Shown: one piece after another, positions 25,221-35,700 of the stretch | Position numbering within the stretch: the stretch's first letter is position 1 | Layout: the number at the start of each line of letters is the position of its first letter | The notes under the pieces: generated by a model | The model's input: only the letters and a program-made list of their open reading frames with translations | Database searches by the model: none | Told to the model about the DNA's origin: nothing | Program-made: the position numbers and the translations under genes | NCBI RefSeq assembly: GCF_900111135.1 | Contig: NZ_FOGF01000001.1 | Span: forward strand, 1 to 64,000 | From: Granulicatella balaenopterae | GTDB lineage: Bacteria; Bacillota; Bacilli; Lactobacillales; Aerococcaceae | Direction of reading: 5' to 3' | Length of the DNA: 64,000 nt

Positions 25221-26531
25221 ATGGCAGTATTTTTTGATCAAGCAAAGATAATTGTAAAAGCAGGTAATGGTGGTAACGGGATGGTAGCATTCCGTCGTGA
25301 AAAGTACGTTCCAGATGGTGGACCAGCTGGTGGTGATGGTGGTAAAGGCGGTAGTGTCATTTTTAAAGTCGATGAAGGCCTTAGAACTTTACTAGATTTC
25401 CGTTTTAACCGTCATTTTAGAGCCAAGAATGGTGAAAATGGAATGAGTAAAAGTATGTACGGACGTGGAGCAGAAGATTTATATGTGAAAGTTCCAGCCG
25501 GTACCATTATTCGTAATGCCCAAACAAAAGAATTTATCGCTGACTTAGTTGAACCAGGACAAGAATTTGTGGTGGCTAAGGGTGGACGTGGTGGACGAGG
25601 TAATATTCGTTTTGCTACACACAAAAATCCAGCTCCAGACGTTGCAGAAAATGGCGAACCTGGGGAAGAGTTTGAATTAGAATTAGAATTAAAAGTATTA
25701 GCTGATGTTGGCTTAGTAGGGTTCCCATCTGTAGGTAAATCTACAATCCTTTCAGTTATTTCAAGTGCTAAACCAAAAATTGGAGATTATCACTTTACAA
25801 CATTAACTCCTCAATTAGGAATGACACAAGCTCCAAATGGTGAACAATTTGTTGTAGCTGATTTACCAGGGATTATCCAAGGTGCGCATGAGGGGGTTGG
25901 TTTAGGAATTCACTTCTTAAAACACATTGAACGTACAAAAGTTATTTTACACGTTATTGATATGGCAGCGATGGAAGGTCGTGATCCATATGAAGATTTC
26001 CAAACAATTCAAAATGAATTAGGCTCATATCACTTACGTTTATTAGAACGTCCAATGATTATCGTCGCTAATAAAATGGATCAACCTCAAGCAGAAGAAA
26101 ACTTAGAGAAATTCAAAAAAGATTTACAAGCTAATTTAAAAGATGGCGAAGAAATGCCAGAGATTTTCCCGATTTCTGCTTATCGTAAAGATGGTTTACA
26201 AGCCTTATTAGCTAGAACGGCTGATTTATTAGAAGTAACTGAATTCTTCCCATTAGAAGAAGAGGAAGTTCCAGAGACTCATGTAACTTATGGCGTAGAG
26301 GAAGAAGAAAAACCATTTACAGTATCAAGAGCTTCTGATGGCACTTGGGACTTAGGTGGCGAAAAACTTGAAAAACTATTTGTAATGACTAACTTTGAAC
26401 ATGATGAATCAATTATGCGTTTTGCTCGTCAATTACGAGGTATGGGAATTGATGAAGAATTGCGTAGTCGTGGTGCTAAGAGTGGCGATATCGTCCGCAT
26501 CAAGCGCTTTGAATTCGAGTTCGTTGACTAA
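25221..26531 (+). CDS. obg: Obg/CgtA GTPase
   Basis: An essential ribosome-associated GTPase involved in 50S assembly and stress signalling. The glycine-rich Obg domain begins [22 protein letters not shown] and contains [12 protein letters not shown]. The G domain shows [27 protein letters not shown] and NKMD. A C-terminal OCT domain follows ([18 protein letters not shown]). ATG at 25221 is set by TTTGGAGG with normal spacing; an in-frame TTG at 25203 lies in that site. Length is 436 residues. Confidence 0.97.
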   Translation: MAVFFDQAKIIVKAGNGGNGMVAFRREKYVPDGGPAGGDGGKGGSVIFKVDEGLRTLLDFRFNRHFRAKNGENGMSKSMYGRGAEDLYVKVPAGTIIRNAQTKEFIADLVEPGQEFVVAKGGRGGRGNIRFATHKNPAPDVAENGEPGEEFELELELKVLADVGLVGFPSVGKSTILSVISSAKPKIGDYHFTTLTPQLGMTQAPNGEQFVVADLPGIIQGAHEGVGLGIHFLKHIERTKVILHVIDMAAMEGRDPYEDFQTIQNELGSYHLRLLERPMIIVANKMDQPQAEENLEKFKKDLQANLKDGEEMPEIFPISAYRKDGLQALLARTADLLEVTEFFPLEEEEVPETHVTYGVEEEEKPFTVSRASDGTWDLGGEKLEKLFVMTNFEHDESIMRFARQLRGMGIDEELRSRGAKSGDIVRIKRFEFEFVD

Positions 26532-26543
26532 GGTGAGTTAACA

Positions 26544-28409
26544 ATGGATAGAATAGATATGGAAAAACGTAAATATGTTCCAGGATTAGATGGTCTAAGA
26601 GGCTTGGCAATCTTGTTCATTATCTTATATCAATTAATTCCTTATGAAGTTCCAGGGGGATTTTTGGGGATTAATGTCTTATTGATTCTTTCTGGCTATC
26701 TAATCACTAATAGTATGATGCAAAGTTTGATGAATAAAGCGAGAGTTCCGTTAAAAAGTTTTTTAACGGAACGTTTGCTTAGAATCATTAAGCCTTTATT
26801 TTGGATGTGTACTATTGTTACTAGTTATATTACTCTGTTTCAAAGAGAGTTATTAGCTAATTTACGAGCGTCATTAGCATCATCATTATTATTTGTTAAT
26901 AATTGGTGGCAAATTTTTGCGGGACAATCTTATTTTGAAGGGGTCTTTAGTCAATCGCCATTTACTCATTTATGGTATTTATCGATGAGTTTACAATTGT
27001 ATATTGTTTGGCCCATTTTATTTGTTTTAGTGAGTACCATCTTTACTAAATTATCAGATATAAAAAAAGCAGTCGCTAGTTTAATGATGATTTCTTTTGT
27101 GTGGATGATGATTTGTTATGGAAGTGGTGGGGATCCATCACGAGTATTTTATGGTACGGATACTAGATTTTATACCTTTTTAATTGGTGCAATGACAGCT
27201 TTAATCTGGCCAATTGATCATTTTGATAGTCCGATTCCCCAAAAAGATAAGAAACGGTTTCTTTATGGTAGTGTATGCAGTATGGTGATTGTTTGGTGTG
27301 GTGTCCATTATATGAATAGTCTATCGGTTTGGACCTATCGTGGAGGAATGCTAGTGTTTGATTTGGCGATTGCTGTATTGATTATGACTGGTTTGCATAC
27401 GTCAGCTCTAACATCTCTTTTCTTCCGCTTTAAAGTATTCACTTGGTTAGGGAAGCGTAGTTATTCGTATTATCTATGGTATTTTCCGGTGATTGTTTTA
27501 TATCAAGCAACATTTCATGATATGAGTGCGATGCCGTGGATGCATGTTTTCATTCAAGTGGTGATGATTGCGGTCATTAGTGAGGGTTGGTATCAATTAT
27601 TTGAAAAGCGCAATCGTTTGGTTGCTAAAGATCAAGATAGCGGTCGTGGTTTTACTAATTGGCAACAACATCTAACAAAAGCAATAAAAAAACCAAAAGA
27701 ACATCATTTCTATCTAGCGAAGACAGCACTAGCTAGTATAATATTGATTTTGGCGGTAGTGGGATTTTTCCAATCAACTACTGAAGTGGCTCAAGCCGTA
27801 GATGAAGTGAAAAATCGCATTGAACAAAATCAACTAGCCGCTAATGAGACATTGAATACCAACCGCACAGTCTTTAAAACTATTAATAATATTGAAGGCT
27901 TAACTCGTGAAGAGACTGTCTTTAATAATACGACTAAGACGACGATGTTTGGGGATTCAGTATTATTATCAATTTTTAAGGATATAGAAAAGGTCTATCC
28001 TAATGGTGTAGTGGATGCTAGAATTGAGCGTCAATTATATCAATCAATGCCTGAAATCAAACAATTAACTGATAAAAAATTAATGAATAGTACAGTTATC
28101 GTCTCACTTGGTACCAATGGCGCTTTTACTTTTTCACAAGCAGAAGAGTTCATTAAAAAAGTAGGAATGGATAAGCAAATTTTCTTTATTACTACAACCG
28201 TTCCAAAAATTTGGCAACAACAAGTCAATCACACTATTTATCGTTTAGCAGATAAGTATTCGAATGTATATGTGATTGATTGGTATACCTATAGTAAAGA
28301 TCATCCGGAATGGTTCTTTGATAATCAAGTATTACCAAATGATGTCGGTAGTAATGAAATGTCCATTTTAATTGCAAAAGAAGTTTATAAGACATTGAAA
28401 AAAGATTAG
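26544..28409 (+). CDS. OatA-like membrane acyltransferase with SGNH-type domain
   Basis: A 621-residue membrane protein. Residues about 10-370 form an acyltransferase-3 domain with around ten membrane segments; YVPGLDGLRGLAILFIILYQ and LGINVLLILSGYLI are its usual motifs, though the common catalytic His of the first loop region is replaced by Gln (LYQL). After another membrane segment (about 395-412) an extracytoplasmic SGNH-like domain has GDSV with the nucleophile Ser at about 472 and SLGTNG. The final DxxH block of OatA enzymes is absent (DNQVLPNDVGSNEM here). Family members O-acetylate peptidoglycan or other envelope polymers. The two substitutions make the exact activity doubtful. Confidence 0.85.
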   Translation: MDRIDMEKRKYVPGLDGLRGLAILFIILYQLIPYEVPGGFLGINVLLILSGYLITNSMMQSLMNKARVPLKSFLTERLLRIIKPLFWMCTIVTSYITLFQRELLANLRASLASSLLFVNNWWQIFAGQSYFEGVFSQSPFTHLWYLSMSLQLYIVWPILFVLVSTIFTKLSDIKKAVASLMMISFVWMMICYGSGGDPSRVFYGTDTRFYTFLIGAMTALIWPIDHFDSPIPQKDKKRFLYGSVCSMVIVWCGVHYMNSLSVWTYRGGMLVFDLAIAVLIMTGLHTSALTSLFFRFKVFTWLGKRSYSYYLWYFPVIVLYQATFHDMSAMPWMHVFIQVVMIAVISEGWYQLFEKRNRLVAKDQDSGRGFTNWQQHLTKAIKKPKEHHFYLAKTALASIILILAVVGFFQSTTEVAQAVDEVKNRIEQNQLAANETLNTNRTVFKTINNIEGLTREETVFNNTTKTTMFGDSVLLSIFKDIEKVYPNGVVDARIERQLYQSMPEIKQLTDKKLMNSTVIVSLGTNGAFTFSQAEEFIKKVGMDKQIFFITTTVPKIWQQQVNHTIYRLADKYSNVYVIDWYTYSKDHPEWFFDNQVLPNDVGSNEMSILIAKEVYKTLKKD

Positions 28410-28422
28410 AAAGTAGGAACAT

Positions 28423-29349
28423 ATGGAAATTCAATTTTTAGGTACTGGAGCAGGTGTTCCCAGTAAAATGAGAAATGTTTCATCAATTGCTTTAAAATTA
28501 TTAGACGAATTAAATGAAGTGTGGATGTTTGATTGTGGTGAAGCAACACAACAACAAATTTTGGAAACAACCATTCGTCCACGTAAAGTTAAAAAGATTT
28601 TTATTAGTCATTTACATGGTGATCATATTTTTGGTTTGCCAGGATTTTTAAGTAGTCGCTCATTCCAAGGCGGTGAAGATGAAGTTATGGTATTTGGACC
28701 AAAAGGAATCAAGTTATTTATTGAAACATCTCTAAAAGTTTCGCAATCAAAGCTATCATACCCAATTAAGTATGTTGAGATTGAAGAAACGGGATTAATT
28801 TTTGAAAATAAAAAATTTAAAGTATATACGGAAAAGTTAGACCATGGCATTACGTCATATGGTTATCGTGTTGTTGAAAAGGATTTACCTGGTGAATTAC
28901 AAGCAGACAAATTACGTGAATTAGGTGTGCCAAATGGTCCCTTATTTGGTAAATTAAAGCGTGGTGAAACAATTCAACTGGAGAATGGTTTAGAGATTAA
29001 TGGAAAAGATTATATTTCAAATCCTGTTAAGGGTCGTATAGTGGCTATTTTTGGTGATACACGTGCGACACCTTCAGAGAAAATATTGGCGCAAGATGCA
29101 GATGTGATTGTCCATGAATCGACTTTTGAAGCGGGTGAAGGGCGTATGGCTCGTCGTTATTTCCATTCGACAACTCATGATGCAGCAAGACTTGCCAAAT
29201 CATGTCATGCCAAACAATTATACCTAACACATATTTCTTCACGTTACGTTGGTAATAGCCTAAAAATGTTAGAAGCAGAAGCACGAGAAATTTTCCCGAA
29301 TTCAAAAGTTGTGAAAGATTTTGATAATTTTGTAATTCCACTTAAGTAA
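28423..29349 (+). CDS. rnz: Ribonuclease Z (tRNase Z)
   Basis: Removes the 3' trailer of tRNA precursors. This is a 308-residue metallo-beta-lactamase-fold enzyme with the zinc-binding SHLHGDHIFGLPGFL, the later VIVHESTF and FHSTTHDAARLA, and YLTHISSRY. The flexible-arm region around residues 150-180 is of normal size. It begins MEIQFLGTGAGVPSK, the standard start. It lies between the acyltransferase and a short-chain dehydrogenase gene with small gaps, as in several Lactobacillales where rnz precedes an SDR gene. Confidence 0.96.
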   Translation: MEIQFLGTGAGVPSKMRNVSSIALKLLDELNEVWMFDCGEATQQQILETTIRPRKVKKIFISHLHGDHIFGLPGFLSSRSFQGGEDEVMVFGPKGIKLFIETSLKVSQSKLSYPIKYVEIEETGLIFENKKFKVYTEKLDHGITSYGYRVVEKDLPGELQADKLRELGVPNGPLFGKLKRGETIQLENGLEINGKDYISNPVKGRIVAIFGDTRATPSEKILAQDADVIVHESTFEAGEGRMARRYFHSTTHDAARLAKSCHAKQLYLTHISSRYVGNSLKMLEAEAREIFPNSKVVKDFDNFVIPLK

Positions 29350-29365
29350 TTAAGGAGAGAAAATT

Positions 29366-30157
29366 ATGAGAAAACAATTAAGTAATAAAACAGCAGTCAT
29401 TACTGGTGCAAGTGGTGGGTTAGGCGAGCAATTCGCCTACCAACTTGCCCAAAAAAATATGAACGTCATCTTAATTGCTCGTAATCTTGAAAAATTAACA
29501 CGAATAAAAGAAAAATGTAAAGCAATGACTAATGGAAAAGTTATTGTTTTTTCTTGTGATTTGACGGATTCTTGCGAACGTAAAAAAGTCATCGATGAGT
29601 TAGTGAAGATGGGTGATATTGATGTGTTAATTAATAATGCAGGGTTTGGGTTATTTAAAGAAGCTGTTGATTTTTCAGAAGAAGAGATTAGAGTGATGTT
29701 TGAATTGAATGTGGCGGCTTTGATGGATTTAACTATTAATTTAGTACCTCAAATGAAAGAACGGGGTGGTGGTACAATTGTTCAAATTGCTTCACAAGCC
29801 GGTAAAATGGCTACCAATAAATCATCTATCTATTCTGCTACTAAATTTGCTGTACTTGGATTTACGAATGCTTTGCGTTTAGAATTGAAAAAGGATAAGA
29901 TTAATGTGATAAGTGTGAATCCTGGACCAATTGAGACGAACTTTTTTAATGTGGCAGATGCTAGTGGAAAGTATTTGGAATCAGTGGGTGCAATTGTATT
30001 ATCGCCAGAAAAAGTTGCTAAAAAAGTGATACGTGCCATTGAGACTGGTAAGCGTGAAGTGAATCTTCCAAAAATAATGAATGTTGGTAGTAAGGTCTAT
30101 ACATTATGCCCACATTTTGGTGATTGGGTAACATTACATTTATTCAATAAAAAATAA
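29366..30157 (+). CDS. Short-chain dehydrogenase/reductase
   Basis: A 263-residue classical SDR. The NADP-binding TGASGGLGEQFAYQLA is at about residue 14, NNAGFG at about 91, and the catalytic Ser-Tyr-Lys set is visible as IASQAGKMATNKSSIYSATKFA. It resembles the DltE/YqjQ-type SDRs found after rnz in Firmicutes. The substrate is unknown. It starts 16 bases after rnz with TAAGGAGAG upstream and is likely co-transcribed with rnz and the downstream lapA-like gene and recJ. Confidence 0.9.
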   Translation: MRKQLSNKTAVITGASGGLGEQFAYQLAQKNMNVILIARNLEKLTRIKEKCKAMTNGKVIVFSCDLTDSCERKKVIDELVKMGDIDVLINNAGFGLFKEAVDFSEEEIRVMFELNVAALMDLTINLVPQMKERGGGTIVQIASQAGKMATNKSSIYSATKFAVLGFTNALRLELKKDKINVISVNPGPIETNFFNVADASGKYLESVGAIVLSPEKVAKKVIRAIETGKREVNLPKIMNVGSKVYTLCPHFGDWVTLHLFNKK

Positions 30158-30171
30158 ACTAGGAGGTAATA

Positions 30172-30540
30172 ATGAAAAATCAGTTAAAGTTAGTCATTGT
30201 CTTAATGATCGTCGTTATTATTTCATTATTTGCGATTATTAATAATGCGAATGTGCCGATTAATTTTATTTTTACAACGGTCGAATTGCCGTTAATTATT
30301 ATTTTAGTCTTAGCATTACTAATTGGTGGCTTATTGTCTTATTTGTTGTCATTAACGAATATGATTCAAAAAAATAAGGAAATCTCAAAATTAAAAAAAG
30401 CCGTTAATGATGCCCAAAAAGATTATCAAATTGCCATTGAAGAAATCGCCAAACTAGAAGATACATTAGATAAATTAGAACAAGAACAAGCTACTAATGT
30501 AAACAATGAACAACAAATACCAAATCAAAGTATGGAATAG
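30172..30540 (+). CDS. LapA-domain (DUF1049) membrane protein
   Basis: A 122-residue protein with two membrane helices (about 7-24 and 40-62) joined by the short loop NNANVPINFIFTTVELPL, which is the LapA-domain pattern. A charged coiled coil follows, then a Gln/Asn-rich tail. Enterobacterial LapA takes part in control of lipopolysaccharide synthesis; the role in Gram-positive bacteria is not known. Placement directly before recJ is common in this group. AGGAGG gives a strong start. Confidence 0.8.
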   Translation: MKNQLKLVIVLMIVVIISLFAIINNANVPINFIFTTVELPLIIILVLALLIGGLLSYLLSLTNMIQKNKEISKLKKAVNDAQKDYQIAIEEIAKLEDTLDKLEQEQATNVNNEQQIPNQSME

Positions 30541-30555
30541 AAAAGAGGAAAAAAG

Positions 30556-32868
30556 ATGACGATTGCTCAATTGAATTGGCAACTACAACAAACAGATTAT
30601 TCTGATGTAGTAGTTGAATTGGCTAAGGAGTTGGATTATCCTGCTTTATTAATAGAATTGTGCCTTGAACGTGGCTTAAAAACAAAGGAAGAGATTGAAG
30701 AATTTCTAAATCCTAGTCCGATGTTATTTCACGATCCATATTTGTTATATGATATGGAAAAAGCAGTGACAAGAATTTTTGAAGCAATTGAAAAAGCACA
30801 ACCAATCTTAATTTATGGCGATTACGATGCAGATGGAATTACGAGTACAACGATTATGTATGAGGCTTTAGAGACAATGGGGGCGGTGGTAGATTATTAT
30901 TTACCGGACCGTTTTGTTGATGGATATGGCCCGAATGTACCTGTCTTTAAGCATTATATCGAAAAAGGGATTGAATTAATTATTACGGTTGACTGTGGAA
31001 TTGCCGCTCATGAACCTGTTGAATTTGCGATGGCGCAAGGTGTGGATGTGATTGTTACCGATCACCACGAAATACCAGAAGTTCTACCGAAGTCTTATGC
31101 TAATATTCATCCAAGACACCCTGAAGGTAAGTATCCATTTGGCGATTTATGTGGGGCTGGTGTGGCTTTTAAAGTTGCAACAGCTTTATTAGGGGAAGCG
31201 CCAATTGAAGCCCTAGATGCCTGTGCAATTGGTACTGTTGCTGATTTAGTCGAGTTGCGTGATGAAAACCGTACAATTGTTAAGCAAGGCCTAAAAGTCT
31301 TACAAGATACTAGTCGTGTTGGTTTAATGCAATTACTACAAAAATTAGATATAAAAAAACAAGAGATAGATGAAATGACGATTGGCTTTATGCTGGCACC
31401 ACGCTTGAATGCTTTGGGACGATTATCCGATGCAACACCTGGAGTTCGATTATTAACAACTTTTGATAGTGATGAAGCGGATGAAGTCATTGAGCTAATG
31501 ATGTCAGAAAATGAAAAACGTCAACATATCGTAAAAGAAATTTCGGCTCAAGCGCTAGAACAAGTAACCAACTTAGGAAATCCCTTAGTGAATGTGTTAG
31601 CTTTAGAGGGGTGGCATGAAGGTGTTTTAGGAATTGTTGCTAGTAAGATTGTAGAACATACGAAGCGTCCAACAATTATTTTAGCAATTCAACCAGATAA
31701 AGGTATCGCAAAAGGTTCAGGGCGTTCGATAGAAGCATTTAATCTATATAATGCTCTAAGTGCGTGTGGTGATTATCTAGATAAATTTGGCGGACATCAT
31801 ATGGCAGCTGGTATGAGTATTGACTTAGCTCAGTTAGAAGATTTTAAAATAGCTATAAACGAATATGCTGAGCAATTTAGGACAAAGATTGAAGCACCAA
31901 AAATAATAAGAGTTCAAGGAAAAGTCCCATTAAAAGACGTTACAATCCAGATGATTGACCAAATGTCTCTACTAAAACCATTTGGAACAGGCAACGAAGA
32001 ACCAATATTTGAGATTGATAAATTAACTATTTCTGATATCAAGCAAGTTGGTGCTGATAAAAGTCATCTAAAATTAAGTCTTTCTCATGAAGAGACAACG
32101 ATTCATACCATTTCATTTGGTAAGGGGGATTGGGCTGAGCGCTTAACGATTGATTTGCCTGTGAATGTGATTGGTAAGTTGGCGATTAATGAGTGGCAGG
32201 GCAATAAGTCACCACAATTGCAATTAATCGATATCGATACAACAAGTAGAGCTTGCTTCGATAAACGAGCTTCAAAATTACGTGAAGATCATCTAATGAT
32301 TCAGAATGCTTTATATCTAGTCAATTCAGCTAAGTTAAGAGATTATTTAGCAATAAAAATTAGTTCCACTTCAGAAATCATGACTTGGGAAGAAATAAAA
32401 GAAGATACATTTACAACAACAAATAAACAAGCAATGGTTATTCTTGAATGTCCTATTAACCGAACTCGTGTAGAAGAAGTATTACAATATGAGAATCAAT
32501 TGGATATTCATGTGATTGCAATTGCTAGAGATAATGTGATGTTATTAGGCATGCCGACAAGAGAACAGATTAAACAAGTCTACCTGTTTTTATATCAAAA
32601 TCCTAATATTAAGCCCAAAGAACAAATGGCGGAAGTCGCAGAATTTCTAAAAATACCAATAAATCAATTAAAATTTATTTTAAGAGTGTTTTTTGTGGCA
32701 AAATTTGTTACAATAGAGAACGGCTGTTTAATAGTTAACCAAAATTCTAAAACACTAGACTTAGATACCTTGGAAATTATGACGCAGCGTAAGGAACAAA
32801 TGTGGTTAGAAAAAGTATTTATCTACAGTAATTTCGCTGATTTAACGAAATGGCTGATGAATAAGTAG
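30556..32868 (+). CDS. recJ: Single-stranded-DNA-specific exonuclease RecJ
   Basis: A 5'-3' exonuclease in recombination and mismatch repair. The DHH-family motifs are present: [16 protein letters not shown] (motif I), VTDHHEIP (motif III) and [28 protein letters not shown]1 follows with [11 protein letters not shown], then an OB-fold region ([14 protein letters not shown]) and a C-terminal RecJ_C extension typical of Firmicutes. The 770-residue length fits Firmicute RecJ, longer than the E. coli enzyme. apt follows after 13 bases. Confidence 0.96.
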   Translation: MTIAQLNWQLQQTDYSDVVVELAKELDYPALLIELCLERGLKTKEEIEEFLNPSPMLFHDPYLLYDMEKAVTRIFEAIEKAQPILIYGDYDADGITSTTIMYEALETMGAVVDYYLPDRFVDGYGPNVPVFKHYIEKGIELIITVDCGIAAHEPVEFAMAQGVDVIVTDHHEIPEVLPKSYANIHPRHPEGKYPFGDLCGAGVAFKVATALLGEAPIEALDACAIGTVADLVELRDENRTIVKQGLKVLQDTSRVGLMQLLQKLDIKKQEIDEMTIGFMLAPRLNALGRLSDATPGVRLLTTFDSDEADEVIELMMSENEKRQHIVKEISAQALEQVTNLGNPLVNVLALEGWHEGVLGIVASKIVEHTKRPTIILAIQPDKGIAKGSGRSIEAFNLYNALSACGDYLDKFGGHHMAAGMSIDLAQLEDFKIAINEYAEQFRTKIEAPKIIRVQGKVPLKDVTIQMIDQMSLLKPFGTGNEEPIFEIDKLTISDIKQVGADKSHLKLSLSHEETTIHTISFGKGDWAERLTIDLPVNVIGKLAINEWQGNKSPQLQLIDIDTTSRACFDKRASKLREDHLMIQNALYLVNSAKLRDYLAIKISSTSEIMTWEEIKEDTFTTTNKQAMVILECPINRTRVEEVLQYENQLDIHVIAIARDNVMLLGMPTREQIKQVYLFLYQNPNIKPKEQMAEVAEFLKIPINQLKFILRVFFVAKFVTIENGCLIVNQNSKTLDLDTLEIMTQRKEQMWLEKVFIYSNFADLTKWLMNK

Positions 32869-32881
32869 TGGGGGAATAGAA

Positions 32882-33409
32882 ATGGATTTAAAAAATTATA
32901 TTGCAAATGTACCAAACTTTCCAAAAGAAGGAATCGTATTTAGAGATATTTCACCTTTAATGGCTGATGGTGAAGCTTATCAATACGCAACACAAAAAAT
33001 CGTTGACTACGCTAAAGAAGTCGGTGCTGAAATGATCGTAGGACCTGAAGCACGTGGATTTATCGTTGGATGTCCAGTAGCATACAAATTAGGAATTGGT
33101 TTTACACCAGCTCGTAAAAAAGGTAAATTACCTCGTGAAACAGTCGCAGTTCAATATGGTTTAGAATATGGTACTGATGAATTACACTTACATAAAGATG
33201 CTATCAAACCAGGTCAAAAAGTATTAATCTGTGATGACTTATTAGCCACAGGTGGAACAATGGTTGCATGTGCAAAATTAGTTGAAAAATTAGGCGGAGA
33301 AGTTGTCGGTATGGCCTTCTTAGTTGAATTATTAGACTTAAAAGGACGCGAAAAGATTAAAGAGTATGATATCTTAACATTAATGGAATATCATGAAGAC
33401 GAATTATAA
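32882..33409 (+). CDS. apt: Adenine phosphoribosyltransferase
   Basis: Salvages adenine to AMP using PRPP. The signatures are [37 protein letters not shown] and the PRPP loop [14 protein letters not shown]. The 175-residue length is normal. recJ-apt is a conserved pair. Codon choice is strongly biased towards A/T-ending common codons, as expected for a well-expressed gene. A terminator follows at 33423. Confidence 0.97.
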   Translation: MDLKNYIANVPNFPKEGIVFRDISPLMADGEAYQYATQKIVDYAKEVGAEMIVGPEARGFIVGCPVAYKLGIGFTPARKKGKLPRETVAVQYGLEYGTDELHLHKDAIKPGQKVLICDDLLATGGTMVACAKLVEKLGGEVVGMAFLVELLDLKGREKIKEYDILTLMEYHEDEL

Positions 33410-33422
33410 GATTTGTTTAGGG

Positions 33423-33454
33423 CAAGCTAGAGGTAACTTTAGCTTGTTTTTTTT
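33423..33454 (+). terminator. Terminator after apt
   Basis: CAAGCTA and TAGCTTG form a seven-bp stem around GAGGTAACTT and are followed by eight T residues. Confidence 0.85.
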
Positions 33455-33549
33455 ATGGAAAAGACTTTTTTGAAATGCAATTCACGATGAAGCATGTTAT
33501 AATTTTGAAAAATATCACATCATGAATAATAAAGAAAAGGGGAGTAATT

Positions 33550-34227
33550 ATGTCAGAGAAATTTACTGATGAAGCTTTAAAAGAACTTGCTGCTCAATTA
33601 CGCTGTCCGAATGGTGAAAAAGGGCGTGCCATGGCCACTCGCATGTATCAGACGAATACCGATATGTTGCGCCAGTCATTACCATTTTTAGAGTTAAAAG
33701 CCGAACACCGCATCTTAGAAATCGGTCATGCCAGTTGTAAGCATTTGGATGTCTTCTTTGATGTAGAACCAGATATCAGCTATTTTGGCTTAGAAAAGTC
33801 TAAAGATATGTATCAAGAAGCCCAAAAGAATCAAGCGGCATATATAGCATCAGGTAAAGTACAATTTTTCTTAAGTGAATCAGAAAGCTTGCCATTTGCA
33901 GGGGAGATGTTTGAGCGGGTCATTACGGTTAATACATTATACTTTTTGGCTGATCCGCTTCAGTTTTTCAAGGAGATTTATCAGGTGTTAACAGTAGATG
34001 GTCTATTTGTCTTAACTTTTCAAGCGAAGGATTTTATTGAGACTTTGCCATTTATTCAGTATGGCTTTTCGCTTTATGACGTAATAGAGGTGCGTCAACT
34101 ATTGGAAGAGGCTAATTTTAAGATTATTGCGGAAGAACATTTTTCGGAAGAGACAATTAGTAAGGTCGGCGAATTAGTTGAAAGAAAATATATCGTCATA
34201 AAAGCACAAAAAGCTAGTGCCAAATAA
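33550..34227 (+). CDS. SAM-dependent methyltransferase, class I, substrate unknown
   Basis: A 225-residue methyltransferase-11-like protein. Motif I is recognisable but divergent (HRILEIGHASCKHLDVF), followed by YFGLEKSKDMYQEA, FFLSESESLPFAGEMFERVITVNTLYFL and KEIYQVLTVDGLFVLTF. This is the pattern of small-molecule methyltransferases. It forms a single-gene unit with a GGGGAG ribosome site and shares a two-way terminator with mvaA. No neighbour indicates the substrate. Confidence 0.85.
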   Translation: MSEKFTDEALKELAAQLRCPNGEKGRAMATRMYQTNTDMLRQSLPFLELKAEHRILEIGHASCKHLDVFFDVEPDISYFGLEKSKDMYQEAQKNQAAYIASGKVQFFLSESESLPFAGEMFERVITVNTLYFLADPLQFFKEIYQVLTVDGLFVLTFQAKDFIETLPFIQYGFSLYDVIEVRQLLEEANFKIIAEEHFSEETISKVGELVERKYIVIKAQKASAK

Positions 34228-34229
34228 GT

Positions 34230-34275
34230 AAAGACATCCTCATTTAGTTTAGTACTAGCTGAGGATGTCTTTTTT
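34230..34275. terminator. Bidirectional terminator between the methyltransferase gene and mvaA
   Basis: AAAGACATCCTCA and TGAGGATGTCTTT form a 13-bp stem. T runs occur on the plus-strand side and A runs on the other side, fitting convergent transcription from 34227 and 34281. Confidence 0.88.
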
Positions 34276-34280
34276 GGTCT

Positions 34281-35555
34281 TTATTTGCGTAAGTCTTTTA
34301 AAATTTGTGTTGCAAGTGCTTGGTTAAAGCCTTTTTCTTTTAATAGGGCACTCGTTAGTTGGCTGATTTCTTCGCCAGTTGCGCCGACTGCAATGGCTAA
34401 ACTTTTGGCTTGTAATTGCATATGCCCCTTTTGGATACCATCTGTTACCAGTGCTTTTACAGCTGCTAAGTTTTGTCCTAAACCAACACAGGCAATAATT
34501 TGCGCTAATTGGCTAGCAGATGGCTTGTCTAATAATGAGTGAGCTAATTGTGCGCCGGGGTGAATCCCAATTGACCCGCCAACTGTACCGACTGCTAAAG
34601 GTAGGGTAATGGTTCCAACTAAATCACCGTTTTTAGCTTTAGTCCAATTAGTCATTGGTTGGTATTGTCCTGTATGGCTAGCATAAGCATGACAACCCGC
34701 TTCAATCGCACGCCAATCATTACCAGTTGCTATTACGATTGCATCAATCCCATTCATAATCCCTTTATTGTGAGTTGTTGCACGGTAAATGTCCATTTTG
34801 GCAAAGTTGGTCGCTTGAATGATATTATCACGAACTTCTTCACCAGTGATAGCTCCTTTAGCTAATAACTCACATGGAATCTGACATTTAGCGCTTGCTA
34901 AGCTTTGAACGGCAAAATTAGATAAGATAGCCATTAAGCGTTGGCCGCCAGTTAATTCTTCCAGTGGTACGACTAAAGCTTCAAGCATGGTATTTAACAT
35001 ATTGGCACCCATTGCCTCACAAGTATCGACAGTTAGGTAGACCACGATAAAGTTGTCTTCTTGGTTTTTAAGTTCTTTAACACTTAATTCAATCGCGCCT
35101 CCACCACGTTTGACGATGCTTGGATAGGCAAGGTTTGCAAGTTCAACTAGTTTGTTGGCTTCTTTTTTTATAGCTTGAATTGCTTGTTTTGGATTCGGGC
35201 AGTTTTGTAGTGCGACTTCACCGACCATATAGCGCTTTGGTTGGAAAGTTGTGAATCCACCAGCTTGTTTAATAAGTTTGGCGGCATTACTAGCTGCTGC
35301 GATGACTGAGGGTTCTTCTGTGACCATCGGAATAACGTATTCTTTATCATTAATTAAAAAGTTCGGTGCAATCCCAAATGGTAGGTTATAGAGTGTGATT
35401 TGGTTTTCGATCATATGTGAAGCGACTTCTTCTGTTAAGCCAACTTGTTGTGTGATTTGCTTGATTTCTTTTCTAGTAAGATAGTTTTGTTCTTCTAGGA
35501 TTGTTAATTTTTCATTTTTTGATTTTTTATAATATTTTTCGAATGGATTTTTCAT
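34281..35555 (-). CDS. mvaA: Hydroxymethylglutaryl-CoA reductase, class II (mevalonate pathway)
   Basis: Reduces HMG-CoA to mevalonate for isoprenoid synthesis. Class II signatures are MVGEVALQNCPNP, VDTCEAMGANMLNTMLEAL (catalytic region), HNKGIMNGIDAIVIATGNDWRAIEAG, and GTVGGSIGIHPGAQ near the end. The start at 35555 (MKNPFEKYYKKS) follows AAAGGCG; the longer frame upstream has no ribosome site. At about 424 residues it is a stand-alone reductase, unlike the MvaE fusion of enterococci, which is a useful taxonomic clue. mvaS is not adjacent here. It is the first minus-strand gene after a long plus-strand run. Confidence 0.95.
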   Translation of the reverse strand: MKNPFEKYYKKSKNEKLTILEEQNYLTRKEIKQITQQVGLTEEVASHMIENQITLYNLPFGIAPNFLINDKEYVIPMVTEEPSVIAAASNAAKLIKQAGGFTTFQPKRYMVGEVALQNCPNPKQAIQAIKKEANKLVELANLAYPSIVKRGGGAIELSVKELKNQEDNFIVVYLTVDTCEAMGANMLNTMLEALVVPLEELTGGQRLMAILSNFAVQSLASAKCQIPCELLAKGAITGEEVRDNIIQATNFAKMDIYRATTHNKGIMNGIDAIVIATGNDWRAIEAGCHAYASHTGQYQPMTNWTKAKNGDLVGTITLPLAVGTVGGSIGIHPGAQLAHSLLDKPSASQLAQIIACVGLGQNLAAVKALVTDGIQKGHMQLQAKSLAIAVGATGEEISQLTSALLKEKGFNQALATQILKDLRK

Positions 35556-35700
35556 AAGTATTTTATCGCCTTTTCTCTGATTTTTTTGTCTTTTTGAGTA
35601 TATCATAGAAAATCTTGTAAAAAAATACAATTAATAGAAGTAATTTACTGAAAAATAATGTAATATAGAAAGTGAATGAAAAAAGAGAGGATTGAGACTT

